Assembly (NCBI RefSeq): GCF_029873635.1
Contig: NC_080420.1
Location: forward strand, 31,983,032-32,047,031
Origin: Malania oleifera
Lineage: Eukaryota; Streptophyta; Magnoliopsida; Santalales; Ximeniaceae
Length of the DNA: 64,000 bases
Reading direction: 5' to 3'
The translations under genes and the position numbers were made by a program. Within the stretch, counting starts at the first letter, position 1. Every line of letters begins with the position of its first letter. Below the pieces are notes generated by a model, which saw nothing but the letters and a program-made list of their open reading frames with translations, ran no database searches and was not told the DNA's origin. This document shows, one piece after another, positions 1 through 9,891 of this stretch.

Positions 1-2110
1 GTAATCTCAATAATAAGCCCACTAAAATCACCCAAACAATTCTAGTCAAAGTTTTTATTTTTAAATTCTCTCTTCATTTCTTATGGTTTTGATTGTTTCA
101 TGTGATTCTTTTCCTTTCCTTGGGCATATCTTCCCTTGATTTTTTTTTTTAGCAGTATAAATAATTGGGTAATAATGAATATTTAAAAAAAAAAAAAAAA
201 TGGGCATGGTTTGATTAGAACTAGATGAACATTACTTCGATTAGAGTAGTACTATACTTACCATCCAAAGACAACAGTATATGATGCAAAAAATAAAAAT
301 AAAAAATTAAATTAAATTAAAAATTAGAACAAAAAAATTTAAAAATAAACAAAAACACCTTATTGCCACTTGCCAAAAATTAACTAAATCCTTAATGATA
401 AAACATTTACATCCAAGTTAAAATTGTTAAAAAATTAACTAATTCCTTAATGATGACTACCAAAAAAAAAAAAAAAATTATCATTAACTAATTCCTTAAT
501 GTTGACTACCAAAAAGTGAGGGCTGCTTTTGAAAATAATATAACAAAAAAAAAAAAAAAATTAAAAGTTAAAATCACAAACTAAAAATAAATAAAAACAC
601 TTATGGCGAGTTGCCTGGGTTCTCTGTAGATTGGAAAATAATAATAATAATAATAATAATAATAATTGCATTTGCATTATCATCACATGCTTGTATTCTT
701 AGCACAATGCAATGAAACAAGAATAAGAACTAGATGCATGCAAGCCTTGGAAAGTGAGGATGCTTTTGAATAAAAAAAAAAAAACTTTATCTATTCTAAA
801 GCAAGAATAAAAGAAAAAACTTTTATCATCACTTGCTTGTAAATACAATGAAAACAAGAAATAGAAATAATCAATGGTGAATTTGGGACTTACGTATTAA
901 TGCAAGTTAAAGCTCATGCATAAAGTACTTTTAATTTTTTTTTATTTTGTAGGATTAATTTATAATTATTCACTTATAATCATAAATTATAATATTAGAG
1001 CTCTAATCATTACTCAAAATAAAAAAATTGAAACCTATGTTAGATTTCCTCCTTAGTTGCACTTCTTTTTTACTTTTTATTTTAATTTAAAAATAATCTT
1101 CCAAATTTTATTTATTTGAACTTGGACTTTATATGGTAGTAAGCTGACTCGGTGCAATCTCAAAGAGACCTACTACTTTAAGTCTTTTATAAATATAATA
1201 TATAAGAAGGTTTTTGTCAATTGAGCGAGGGTGAGTTGTAACTTTTTTTTAAAATTTTTTTATTTTTTGATTACATAGGAATTCCAGCCACTAACAAGCC
1301 CTTCAGAATCCCTGATGCGGCACCAAACCTGCAAATTAAACTCCTCCCCTCGGAGGGTGTGTTTGTAACGGATAGTGGGCCAGTCGCTCTGTCTCTGAAG
1401 AGAGTAAATTTAGCTCAAGGACAAAACATTTGTTTGCAAGTCCTTGTCAAAAAATGAGGATACTTTTGAAAATATATATATATATATAAAATCAAAATTT
1501 AAAATTAAAAAAAAAATCAACAAATTCCCTTTATCAACACTTGCTTGAGTTCTTAGTATAACGTAATACCAAAAATTAAAAAAAAAAAATGACGATTGCC
1601 ATGACAACAAAGCATTTGCATCCAAATCCTAGCCAAAAGTTAAGGGTACTTTTGGAAAATAAATTTAAAAATTAAAAATTAAAAATAGGGACAATTTATT
1701 GTCACTTGCTTGTATTCTTTGTATAAGGCAATGAAAACAAAAACCCAAAAAAAAAAAAAATTTTTTAAGGACAAAGCATCATTTGTATTCTAAGTACTTA
1801 CCAAAAAGTAATGTATACTTTTGAAAAAAAAAAAAAAAAAAGTAAAAGTAAGAATAAATAAAACACTTTATCATTAGTCATTACTTGCTTAAATTTTTAG
1901 TCATGGCAATAAAAGCAAAAGACAAAAATAGTAAGGAAGAAATATTTGCATTTAAGCCCTTGCCAAAAAGTGAGAGCATTGGGGTGAAGGAGGTACCAAA
2001 ATAAAATGTACGTATTTAAGGGGTCTACACTTACCTTTCGTTTTTTAGAAAATATTATCATTTTCTTTCTTATTCCTTTGAACATTTGAAAAACCTTGAT
2101 AAAACAGATG
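1..2110. repeat. AT-rich degenerate tandem array, copy A
   Basis: No gene is visible here. A unit of roughly 130-200 bases recurs in degenerate form at about 420-560, 600-740, 760-850, 1420-1560, 1600-1740, 1790-1900 and 1900-1990. Each unit has a core like CCAAAAAGTGAGGRTGCTTT, then an A-rich stretch, then CACTTTATTGCCACTTGCTTG and AATGCAATGAAAACAA. The same units return at 24.4-26.0 kb, and the first ~230 bases here also match 24258-24430. This is therefore a dispersed repeat with internal tandem structure. I cannot assign it to a family. Confidence 0.7.
1268..1400 (-). repeat. short dispersed repeat, 3' part (copy 1)
   Basis: Read on the minus strand, this piece contains GGTTTGGTGCCGCATCAGGG and ends in GGAATTCCTATGTAA. 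It is the same tail as in the repeats at 2290-2715 and 25027-25237. It lies inside the tandem array. A SINE-like origin is possible but unproven. Confidence 0.55.
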
Positions 2111-2289
2111 ATACGATTCACCTAAATCGATTTATAAAAGTTGGATATAACTTTTTATTTGTTCTTAAATGAATCGATCGATGAATTTTAAGTTTTAACC
2201 AATGGATATCAATTAATCCATTTACAACTGATATGCAAATGTATAAATAATTTTGTATATCCATACTTATTACGTATCAATCCAAATAG

Positions 2290-2715
2290 TATAAGCTCAA
2301 TTAGTTAAGATTCAAGCCCCCACGACATGGCGTGATGGAAAGACATCAGTAACTAAAAAGGAGCATTGGGGGTTCAATTCCATGTAGATACACTCACGGA
2401 ACCAGCGGTACCTATGGATGGTGAGAGTTTACTTTGTGAGCCAGCGGTGATCGTGGATGGTGAGAGTTCGCTTTATGAGCCAGCGGAACCGTGGATGATG
2501 AGAGTTCTTTGTGAGCCAGTTGGGATCGTGGATGGTAATGGAGATGTGTCTCGGGAGTCGGGTTGGCCAAATGTCCAACTGATGCACGGAAGTCGGGTCT
2601 GCATCCGGACTTTACCCTGATCAGCGAGACCTAGGGGTGGAGGACGTTGATCCGTAGGTTTGGTGCCGTATTAGGGGGTCCGAAGGGCTCGTTGGTGGCA
2701 GGAGTTCCTATGTAA
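2290..2715 (+). repeat. dispersed repeat with internal ~39-bp minisatellite (copy 2)
   Basis: This is a GC-richer island in AT-rich DNA. It contains about four imperfect ~39-base units (2395-2545) built on GAGCCAGCGG...GTGGATGGTGAGAGTT. It then shares its tail (2560-2715, ending GGAGTTCCTATGTAA) with the copies at 1268-1400 and 25027-25237. GGTTCAATTCC at 2371-2381 resembles a tRNA B box, so a tRNA-derived SINE is conceivable. The upstream A-box-like bases may belong to the host hAT-like element instead. The 84-codon reading frame here is a by-product of the repeat. Confidence 0.5.
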
Positions 2716-2997
2716 GACAAAAAAAGAAAAATTTAATTAAGGTTCAGCCTCACTCTCCCAACTTTCACACTATCATATGTGTCTCTAGGTTTGTCTCACA
2801 TCACCACTCAAACTCAAACCTAAATACCCAATTTTTGTAATTAAAACCGAAATCTTAAATTCATAATCTGAAATAGAAAAAAAAAAATGTATAATATTAT
2901 GATGGATTGTTAAATGTTTAACATTTTACCAAATTATAATTTTTTTTTTTAAAAAAAACTTCAATTATCATGTTACAAATAAATTGTTCATTGATTG

Positions 2998-3000
<3 letters not shown>

Positions 3001-3039
<39 letters not shown>
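3001..3039. repeat. (AT)n microsatellite
   Basis: About 19 uninterrupted AT dinucleotides lie inside the degraded hAT-like copy. Confidence 0.95.
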
Positions 3040-3040
<1 letters not shown>

Positions 3041-3445
3041 TTAGGATGATAATAATGAATTATTCGTCATCCGTCATGAATTATACGATTTGAATTACCA
3101 TAAATTCTTCATTTAATTGAATCAGATATGAATTATAATTTTCTTACTCGATAATTTGTCTAATCCACCATAAATTATCTGATTTCATATGTTTTAATAT
3201 GTCTATTTTGAATAAGGAGCCTACTATATAGAAGTTTCAAATTAAATCACTCTCAAAATATCCCTTGGGAGACATTTCATCTATTTTCTTTGAAGTGTTG
3301 TTATTCTCTTCCTACTTAAACGTACAATGTTGATTTGATTATTCAACTCATCTCTTTATGAAACTTTCGTATGATGAACTTAAAATTTACTGAAGATTCT
3401 CGTCCAAATTTTCATATGCATGGCTATATAATTTGACAATGACAA

Positions 3446-3808
3446 TGTTATGCTGGGCACCCCACTTGCGCCAAACACCAATACTACAACTATTGCTATT
3501 GAATATATAAGAAATTAAAGTAATGCATAAACTAATAATAAAACAGTAAAGAAAAACAAGACAAGAAATTTATGAGGTTTGGTATAGAATTACCTACATC
3601 CTCGGGCGCCGATGATCAATCCACTACTTTTTGATAAAGTATAACTTTGAGGTGTGTTTTACAAATGAAGAGTTGAGCTCTTTATATAACTTTAACCTCA
3701 AGTCTAAAAAGCACTTCTTTCCAATGTGGGACAAATAATATAAAAAATTCAAAACAACCTTTTATACTAATGTGGAACTATTCTACTAATGTGGGACAAA
3801 AAACAACA
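3446..3808 (-). repeat. 3' LTR of Copia 1
   Basis: The LTR is 363 bases long and matches 8083-8448. The purine-rich tract next to it (minus strand AAGGTGGAGATT) marks this as the 3' LTR of a minus-strand element. Confidence 0.93.
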
Positions 3809-3895
3809 AATCTCCACCTTAACGATAAATTCAACAAATTTTTTAGTCACCAACATTTTTTGGAGTTCCACATCATCGGCGCCTTCCAAAAATAT

Positions 3896-4270
3896 TCAGA
3901 CTTGCAGGATATTGATCAAGTCCAAACAATGTTTGAACTTGATTGTTGTCACAATCTTGGTCAACATATCTGCAGAATTTTCAGTTGTAACAATCTTATG
4001 AAGAAGTATCTTGCCTCCATCAATAATATCCCCCATAAAATAAAACCGAACGTCGATGTGCTTCGTTTGTGCATGGTAGATTTGGTTCTTTGCCAAATGA
4101 ATAGTACTTTGGCTATCACAGAACACAACAATGTGCTTCTGAACAACTCTCAAATTTTCAAGTAAACCCTGCAACCAAATAGCTTCCTTAATAGCCTCTG
4201 AAACTGTCATGTACTTTGCTTCTGTTGTAGACAAGGCAATGGTAGACTGTAAGGTAGACCTCCAACTCAC
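3896..4270 (-). pseudogene. Copia 1 RNase H remnant
   Basis: The translation contains the Copia RNase H signatures STIALSTTEAKYM, FCDSQSTIHLAKN and TKHIDVRFYFM. In the family this domain removes the RNA strand during reverse transcription. It lies just upstream of the 3' LTR, as expected at the end of pol. Confidence 0.9.
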
Positions 4271-4384
4271 TGGACCATTAGAAAATGTAAAAACATATCC
4301 AGTAGTTGATCGTCATTTATCCAAATCACCTGCAAAATCAGAATTCACATATCCAACAACACGTTGATCAATAGTATTATTTTT

Positions 4385-5251
4385 CTAAAATACTATGCCA
4401 ACATCAATCGTATTCATAATATATCTCAAAATCCATTTAACAGCTTGCCAATGCCCTTTACCCAGATCATGCATATACCTGCTCATCCTACTAACAGCTT
4501 GTGAAATATCAGGTCTAGTACAAACCATTGCATACATCAGACTACCAACGCTTACAGAAGGAACCTGTGACATATACTTATGTTCCTCATCTGATTTAGG
4601 AGATAAAGTAGCACTAATTTTGAAATGAGGAGTAAGAGGAGTGCTTACTGGTTTTGACCGCTCAGACATGCTAAAACTCTGTACTACCTTCTTCAAATAC
4701 TGTTTTTGAGATAAACTAACTCTTCCAGTCATTCTGTCTTTGCGAATCTCCATGTCAAGTATCTTCTTTACTTCACCAAGATCTTTCATCTTAAACTCTT
4801 GATTTAACTGACTTTTCAACTTTTTGATTTCTTCCCTTGATGTACTTCTGACCCATCATAAACTGATGAAATTGTTTGTACCACTGTCTTGGAGATTGTT
4901 TAAACCATACAACGATTTACCCAGTTTACATACTCAATTTTATTTTCCAACAACCTGAAATCCATCTAGCTGAGTCATATAGATTTCCTCTTCCAAATCA
5001 CCATGTAAAAATGTAGTTTTTACATCGAGTTTAACTAGTTCAAGATCAAATTATACTACCAAAGCCAACAAAATTTGAATTGAAGAATGTTTAACAACTG
5101 GAGAAAATACCTCATTATAATCAATGTCTTCCTTTTGTGCGTACCCCTTAGCTACCAATCTAGCTTTGAAGCGAACATTATTTGCATATGAAAATCCTTC
5201 TTTCTTTACATAAACCCATTTACAACCAATTGCTTTCTTTCCCTTGGGCAT
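4385..5251 (-). pseudogene. Copia 1 reverse transcriptase remnant
   Basis: The beginning of the domain ([33 protein letters not shown]) is at 5051-5251. The later part (MKDLGEVKKILDMEI, SLSQKQYLKKV, SLMYAMVCTRPDI) is at 4385-4819. These are typical of the Copia RVT_2 family. The domain is broken. Confidence 0.9.
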
Positions 5252-5269
5252 TTGGACTAGCTCCCAAGT

Positions 5270-6370
5270 CTAATTCTGATGAATAGATTGCATTTTTTCA
5301 TCCATTGCTTTTTTCCACTTGTCTGATTCAGAGTTCCTCATTACTTTTTTAAAAGTGTAAGGAACATTATCATCCACAACTGGAAGTGCATAGGCCACCA
5401 TATCAGTATATCGAGTAGGTTTTCGAATTTCTTGTCTTGGCCTTTGAGAAACAATTGATTCTTGTTGCTGTGAAGATTCTCGAATTGAAATCTCCTCTTC
5501 TTGTACACTATTCCCCACCGTAACTAGAGAGTTACCTTGTGTAGTCTTATTTCTTACTGGGTTTCCCAAAATTGTCTCAACCTTCACCTGTTGTTGAGTA
5601 CCACTGGTCTTCTCTTCAACTCGTGACTCCTTGCGTATTGTTTTCTTCCTCATCACAAGTTCATCAAAAGTCACATCCCTGCTTAAAATCATTTTTTTCA
5701 TCTCTAGACACCAAAGATGATATCCTTTGACTCCTGCACTTATCCCCAAGAATATTGCTTTCTTGGCTCTTGGATCCAACTTAGATTCTTGAACATGATA
5801 ATAAGTTCTAGTACCAAATACATGTAAAGAATCATAATCACTAGCAGACTCTCCAGACCATACCTCATAGGGTGTTTTCCTCCTATTACAGATGATGGTA
5901 GACGATTGATGAGATGACATGCATATTTAACAGCCTCAGCCTAAAACCTTTTTTCTAACCCAATATTAGACAACAAACATCGAACTTTCTCCAGCAAATT
6001 CCGATTCATGCGCTCTGCCACCCCATTATGTTGTGGTGTATTTCGAACTGTGAAGTGTTGAGCAATACCTTCATCCTGACATACCTTCATAAACTGGACG
6101 CTCGTGTATTCACCAGCATTATCTGATCTGAGCCGTTTAATCTTTTAACCAGTTTGAGTTTCAACTAGTTTTTTCCACTTAAGGAAAATATCACACACTT
6201 CATTTTTATGCTTCATAGAATACACCCAAACTCTTTTGGAAAAATCATCAACAAAAGTGACAAAATAATACATACCACCTAACAAAGCTGTTTTTGTGGG
6301 CCCCCATACATCTGTATGGATGTAGTCTAAAATACCTTCAGTCTGATGGATTGTTGTGCCAAATTTCACT
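5270..6370 (-). pseudogene. Copia 1 integrase remnant
   Basis: The integrase core start (GILDYIHTDVWGPT, YFVTFVDDFSKRVWVY) is at 6145-6369. The C-terminal part at 5270-5920 includes TPYEVWSG and FLGISAGVKGYHLW. The order and spacing fit a Copia integrase upstream of reverse transcriptase. Broken. Confidence 0.88.
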
Positions 6371-6439
6371 CTAGTTTGTTTTCCCAGAATTCAATGCTCA
6401 CAAAATTCAAGTTTGCACACCTTTGCACCCTTCAACAAA

Positions 6440-6990
6440 CCTCGCTTAGCTAATTGTTGCAAAGATTTTTTTTCCTGCATGTGATAATCGCATATGCCAT
6501 AACTTGGTTGTATCTGAACTTGCACCTTTATCAGAAACAACAGCTGCTAAGCCAATAATTGTACTACCTTGTAAATAATACAAGTTATTTTTTCTTATTC
6601 CTTTCATCACCACCAGCGCACTTGATTTAATCTTTAAGGTTCCATCTTTCAAAGTGATAGTAAACCCTTTAGATTCTAAGGCACCCAATGAAATCAGATT
6701 CTTCTTTAGGCTTGGAACATGCCTAACATCAGTTAAGGTCTTAATAGTTCCATCTTGACATTTCAACTATATTGATCCTATTCCAGTTGTTTTACAAGTA
6801 TTACCATTTCCTATAAAAACAACCCTACCATCTAATTCTTCAAAATTAGAAAATCATTCCCTATTGGGACACATGTGATAGGAACAATCAGAATCCAAAA
6901 TCCACTCACCAAAATAATGTGACGAAGATGTTCCAACAAGAGAAAAATCTGACTCACTTCCATCATCATTGGCTATATTGGCATTAGGAT
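6440..6990 (-). pseudogene. Copia 1 protease and pre-integrase remnant
   Basis: The pre-integrase zinc-binding part shows KLWHMRLSHAGKK and DVRHVPSLKKNLISLGALES. Upstream on the minus strand, at about 6830-6960, is the weak trace of the protease segment. Broken. Confidence 0.8.
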
Positions 6991-7036
6991 GTGCTTTGTC
7001 CTTATTCTTTTATTGTAATTTAGGGCAATCTTTCTT

Positions 7037-7678
7037 TCAATGGCCTCTCTCACGACAAAAGGTGCATTCATCTTTAGCAGGTCTCCCACGAGATTTACTC
7101 CTCCCATGAGATTTACTCTTCCTTCCAGGCATACGACTCTGAGAACGTCCCCTTATTGTTAGTGTTTCTGCTGTTTCCTTATGGACCCTCTGATCATTCT
7201 TTCTGCATTCAGTACTAATCAATGCAGTATAAACAGCATCATAAGTAACTTTATCTTTCTCATACAATGAAGTGGTGGTCAAATGTTCATACTCATCAGG
7301 GAGAGAATTCAGTAACAATATGACTTTATCCTCATCTTTCACATTTTCATTGAAATTTAACAAATCGGCCAAAATTTTATTGAAAGCATTTATGTGGTCA
7401 TTAATCGAAACACCTGGTTGATACTGGAAGTGAAACAATTTCTTTTTCAAATAGAGCCAATTTTTCAGACTCTTGGTCATAAATGTATCTTCCAATGTCT
7501 TCCACAATTTCTTTGCAGATGTCTCCTTCATAACACTATATTTCTGATTTTTAGCGAGACACAGACGAATCGTACCATATGCCTGACGATTGATCTTTTC
7601 CCAATCTCTATCACCCATATCTATTGGTTTATCATCCAAAGTAATATCTAATTCTTGCTGATACAAGATATCCATCAC
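7037..7678 (-). pseudogene. Copia 1 gag remnant
   Basis: The 213-residue open stretch has the Copia gag signature KLWKTLEDTFMTKSLKNWLY and LLNSLPDEYEHL, followed by a basic, Arg/Ser-rich tail. It ends in the zinc-knuckle start ECTFCRERGH. Gag forms the particle shell in the family. The natural start of the gene lies further upstream, toward 7800. Confidence 0.88.
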
Positions 7679-8068
7679 CTCACATTGTCATGTACCAAAA
7701 TTATTGGTACCATCAAATTTCTCCACCTCAAATCGAGCATTAGCTATAGTCTTCGATGATGATGTCAAAGCTGAAGGGGTTGGAGTTCGTGTGGATAAAG
7801 TTTCTTCTACTGCTGCACTAATTTCTGTCATCTTCTATATATTCAATAGCAACCAACAAAGCAAAAGACCTAGGATGAATAGTACGTACCAACTGTGTCT
7901 ACTCTGTTTTATCCTATGAAATTTCACTTTGACTAGGCCGACCTCCAGGGAGCGGCTGAGCCGCAATGGTCTCTGAGCACTCACTTAGACAAGGTCTTTC
8001 TTAGGCATCAAACATGGAATCAAGGATCCTAATAGAAGAACACCTCTGTATCAACACTATTCAACCTA

Positions 8069-8080
8069 GCTCTGATACCA
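8069..8080 (-). other. primer-binding site of Copia 1
   Basis: TGGTATCAGAGC on the minus strand, two bases inside the 5' LTR, is the usual plant Copia site pairing with initiator tRNA-Met. Confidence 0.9.
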
Positions 8081-8082
8081 AT

Positions 8083-8448
8083 TGTTGTGCTGGGCACCCC
8101 ACTTGTGCCAAACACCAATACTACAACTATTGCTATTAAATATATAAGAAATTAAAGTAATGCAGAAACTAATAATAAAACAGTAAAAAAGAAAAAAAAA
8201 CAAGACAAGAAATTTACGAGGGTATAGAATTATCTACGTCCGCAGGCGCCGATGATCAATCCACTACTTCTTGATAAAGTACAACTTTGAGGTGTGTTTT
8301 GCAAATGAAGAGTTGAGCTCTTTATATAACTTCAACCTCAAGTCTAAAAAACACTTCTCTCCATTGTGGGACAAACAATATAAAAAATTCAAAACAACCT
8401 TTTATACTAATGTGGAACTATTCTACCAATATGGGACAAAAAACAACA
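8083..8448 (-). repeat. 5' LTR of Copia 1
   Basis: The LTR is 366 bases long and matches 3446-3808, with a TTATATAA TATA-like box in both copies. It is followed by the second copy of the target duplication GACAA. Confidence 0.93.
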
Positions 8449-8559
8449 GACAACAACTATTCAAATTAATGTTTTATGGTACTAGATGAGAATTGTTGCC
8501 ATTAAAATAAGTGATGTAAGTTAGCAATGTAGTTGAAACCTAAACGACACAAATTTTTG

Positions 8560-9530
8560 GTTCACTTGGAACACGAAAAATATTGGAAAAGTAAAAGAAA
8601 ATGGAAAGGATTCTACTAGTTCATATTTGATTGTTATAGAAAGTGAGAAAGAAAAAAACATACCAAATCAATGAACAAAATTTTAATTTTGCACATCTTT
8701 AATGTTTGATTTTTCTTAATTTTTAATCATATTAGAACAATTTATATTTTAAATATTATTTGATATACAAAAAAAAATATAGGGGAAAATGATTTTTTTT
8801 CTTATTTTTCTTTTCTTTCTTTGAGCAAAATCTTTGATCCAAACTTGCTTTTTAGGTCTTCTAGTTTTATTTTCTCACATAATTGATTGTGTAAAGGGCA
8901 AGCACTTATTACTTTGACAGGACTTGGCACTTGAGAAATATTTGGAAAACAATCCAAAGACCTTAAGACCAAATTATTAAAAAAAAAATTAAAAAGAAAA
9001 ACTTCAAAACCTATTTTCAAAGATTTCAAAATTAAAATTTGTAGGCATTAATCTTAACTTGTTGATTTTCAACCACTTAAAAAAGAATGTGTAACGAGCC
9101 AAATTTTAAACCCTCTCGAATGCTTGATTACCCTCCATTCACTTTTCCAAATCTCAACATAACACGCAAATGGGAAAAACCAAAGGACAAACTACTAGAC
9201 TCAAAAGGCAGTTTAAAACTCAGAAAATATTAGGCAAGGGAAAGAAATATATCAAGAAATTCATATTTTTATGTTTGGTTATCAAGGAAACTGAGAAAGA
9301 AAATGAAAAATATATTAAATTCATGAACAAAAATTTGATTTTACAAATCATTAATATTTGAATTTTCCTAAATTTTAATCATAATAAAATAAACTTTCAT
9401 TTCTAATAGTATTTCGTATAGAATGAAAATATAATGAAAAAAAATGAATTTCTTTCTTATTTTCCTTTTCTTTTTTTTTTTTTAAATAAAAATTCTTAAT
9501 CCAAATGGTGTTGCCTAGTGAAGTACCATT
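8560..9530. repeat. two diverged copies of an AT-rich MITE-like repeat
   Basis: No gene is visible. The stretches 8560-8850 and 9200-9525 align to each other. Both contain a piece like GAAACTGAGAAAGAAAATG, then AATCATAATARAATAAA, and end TTTCTTTT...CAAAATCTTTGATCCAAA. Similar sequence recurs at about 40130-40420, 48790-49050, 60350-60490 and 63484-63620. The flanks are too decayed to give target duplications. Confidence 0.55.
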
Positions 9531-9619
9531 TAACTTAACAAAGGATTATTCAAACACAAGCTCTACAAATTTGTCATATCTTCTAGTTGAACACATGACT
9601 CTTGGGGTTAGCTGCTCTG

Positions 9620-9891
9620 GAGGGATGAACCCTTCACTGACAACATTCAATGATGCATCCCAAGCCGCCAAGGCTTGTTCCTATGAGTAATTCTAAACTA
9701 CTCTATAACTAAATATCCTATTGATATTGTTTATTATATGATTGAACCTCCATTTTGAACATTTTGAAGGCTTTGAGATCTCGTTAATGATGGCTTTTGC
9801 ATCTCCTTCAAAGATAACTAGAAAAAAGATTTAGTTGATTTGCCTTCTCAGCAGCAAATCTAGGTGCATAAGCTTCTCCAATTGTAGCGTT
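9620..9891 (-). pseudogene. LINE remnant, RNase H-like part
   Basis: On the minus strand the translation gives pieces such as ATIGEAYAPRFAAEKANQL and GDAKAIINEI. These fit the RNase H-like domain (RVT_3) that follows the zinc-binding domain in many plant L1-type LINEs. It is cut on its upper side by the solo LTR and Copia 2. The same gene resumes at 17093 and 18609. Stops and frame changes show it is dead. Confidence 0.5.

Larger units (their letters stand above)
2110..3230. mobile_element. hAT-like non-autonomous element, interrupted copy
   Basis: The flanks at about 2150-2290 and 2740-3215 match the complete hAT-like element at 17937-18600 in the same order. Shared stretches include one around AATCCATTTACAACTGAT and one around TAAATTGTTCATTGATTG. 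The copy is split by the dispersed repeat at 2290-2715 and by an (AT)n run. Its outer ends are degraded and I could not find its target duplication. Confidence 0.55.
3446..8448 (-). mobile_element. Copia LTR retrotransposon 1, both LTRs present, broken
   Basis: The element runs on the minus strand, with its 3' LTR at 3446-3808 and its 5' LTR at 8083-8448. Both LTRs begin TGTTRTGCTGGG and end AACAACA on the plus strand. The 5-base target duplication GACAA lies at 3441-3445 and 8449-8453. The primer-binding site at 8069-8080 reads TGGTATCAGAGC on the minus strand, complementary to initiator tRNA-Met. The coding order gag, protease, integrase, reverse transcriptase, RNase H is diagnostic of Copia. 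By hand count the LTRs differ at about 19 of ~355 aligned bases. At commonly assumed plant neutral rates this suggests an age of a few million years. The coding region is broken in several places, about half a dozen or more. Confidence 0.93.

Noticed and set aside
2290-2310. A-box-like word at the head of the dispersed repeat
   Set aside because: The same bases (TATAAGCYCAAT) occur at the matching place of the hAT-like element at 17937-18600, so they probably belong to the host element rather than to a SINE.
2366-2620. 84-codon plus-strand frame
   Set aside because: It lies entirely in the minisatellite of the dispersed repeat and its translation is just the repeat.
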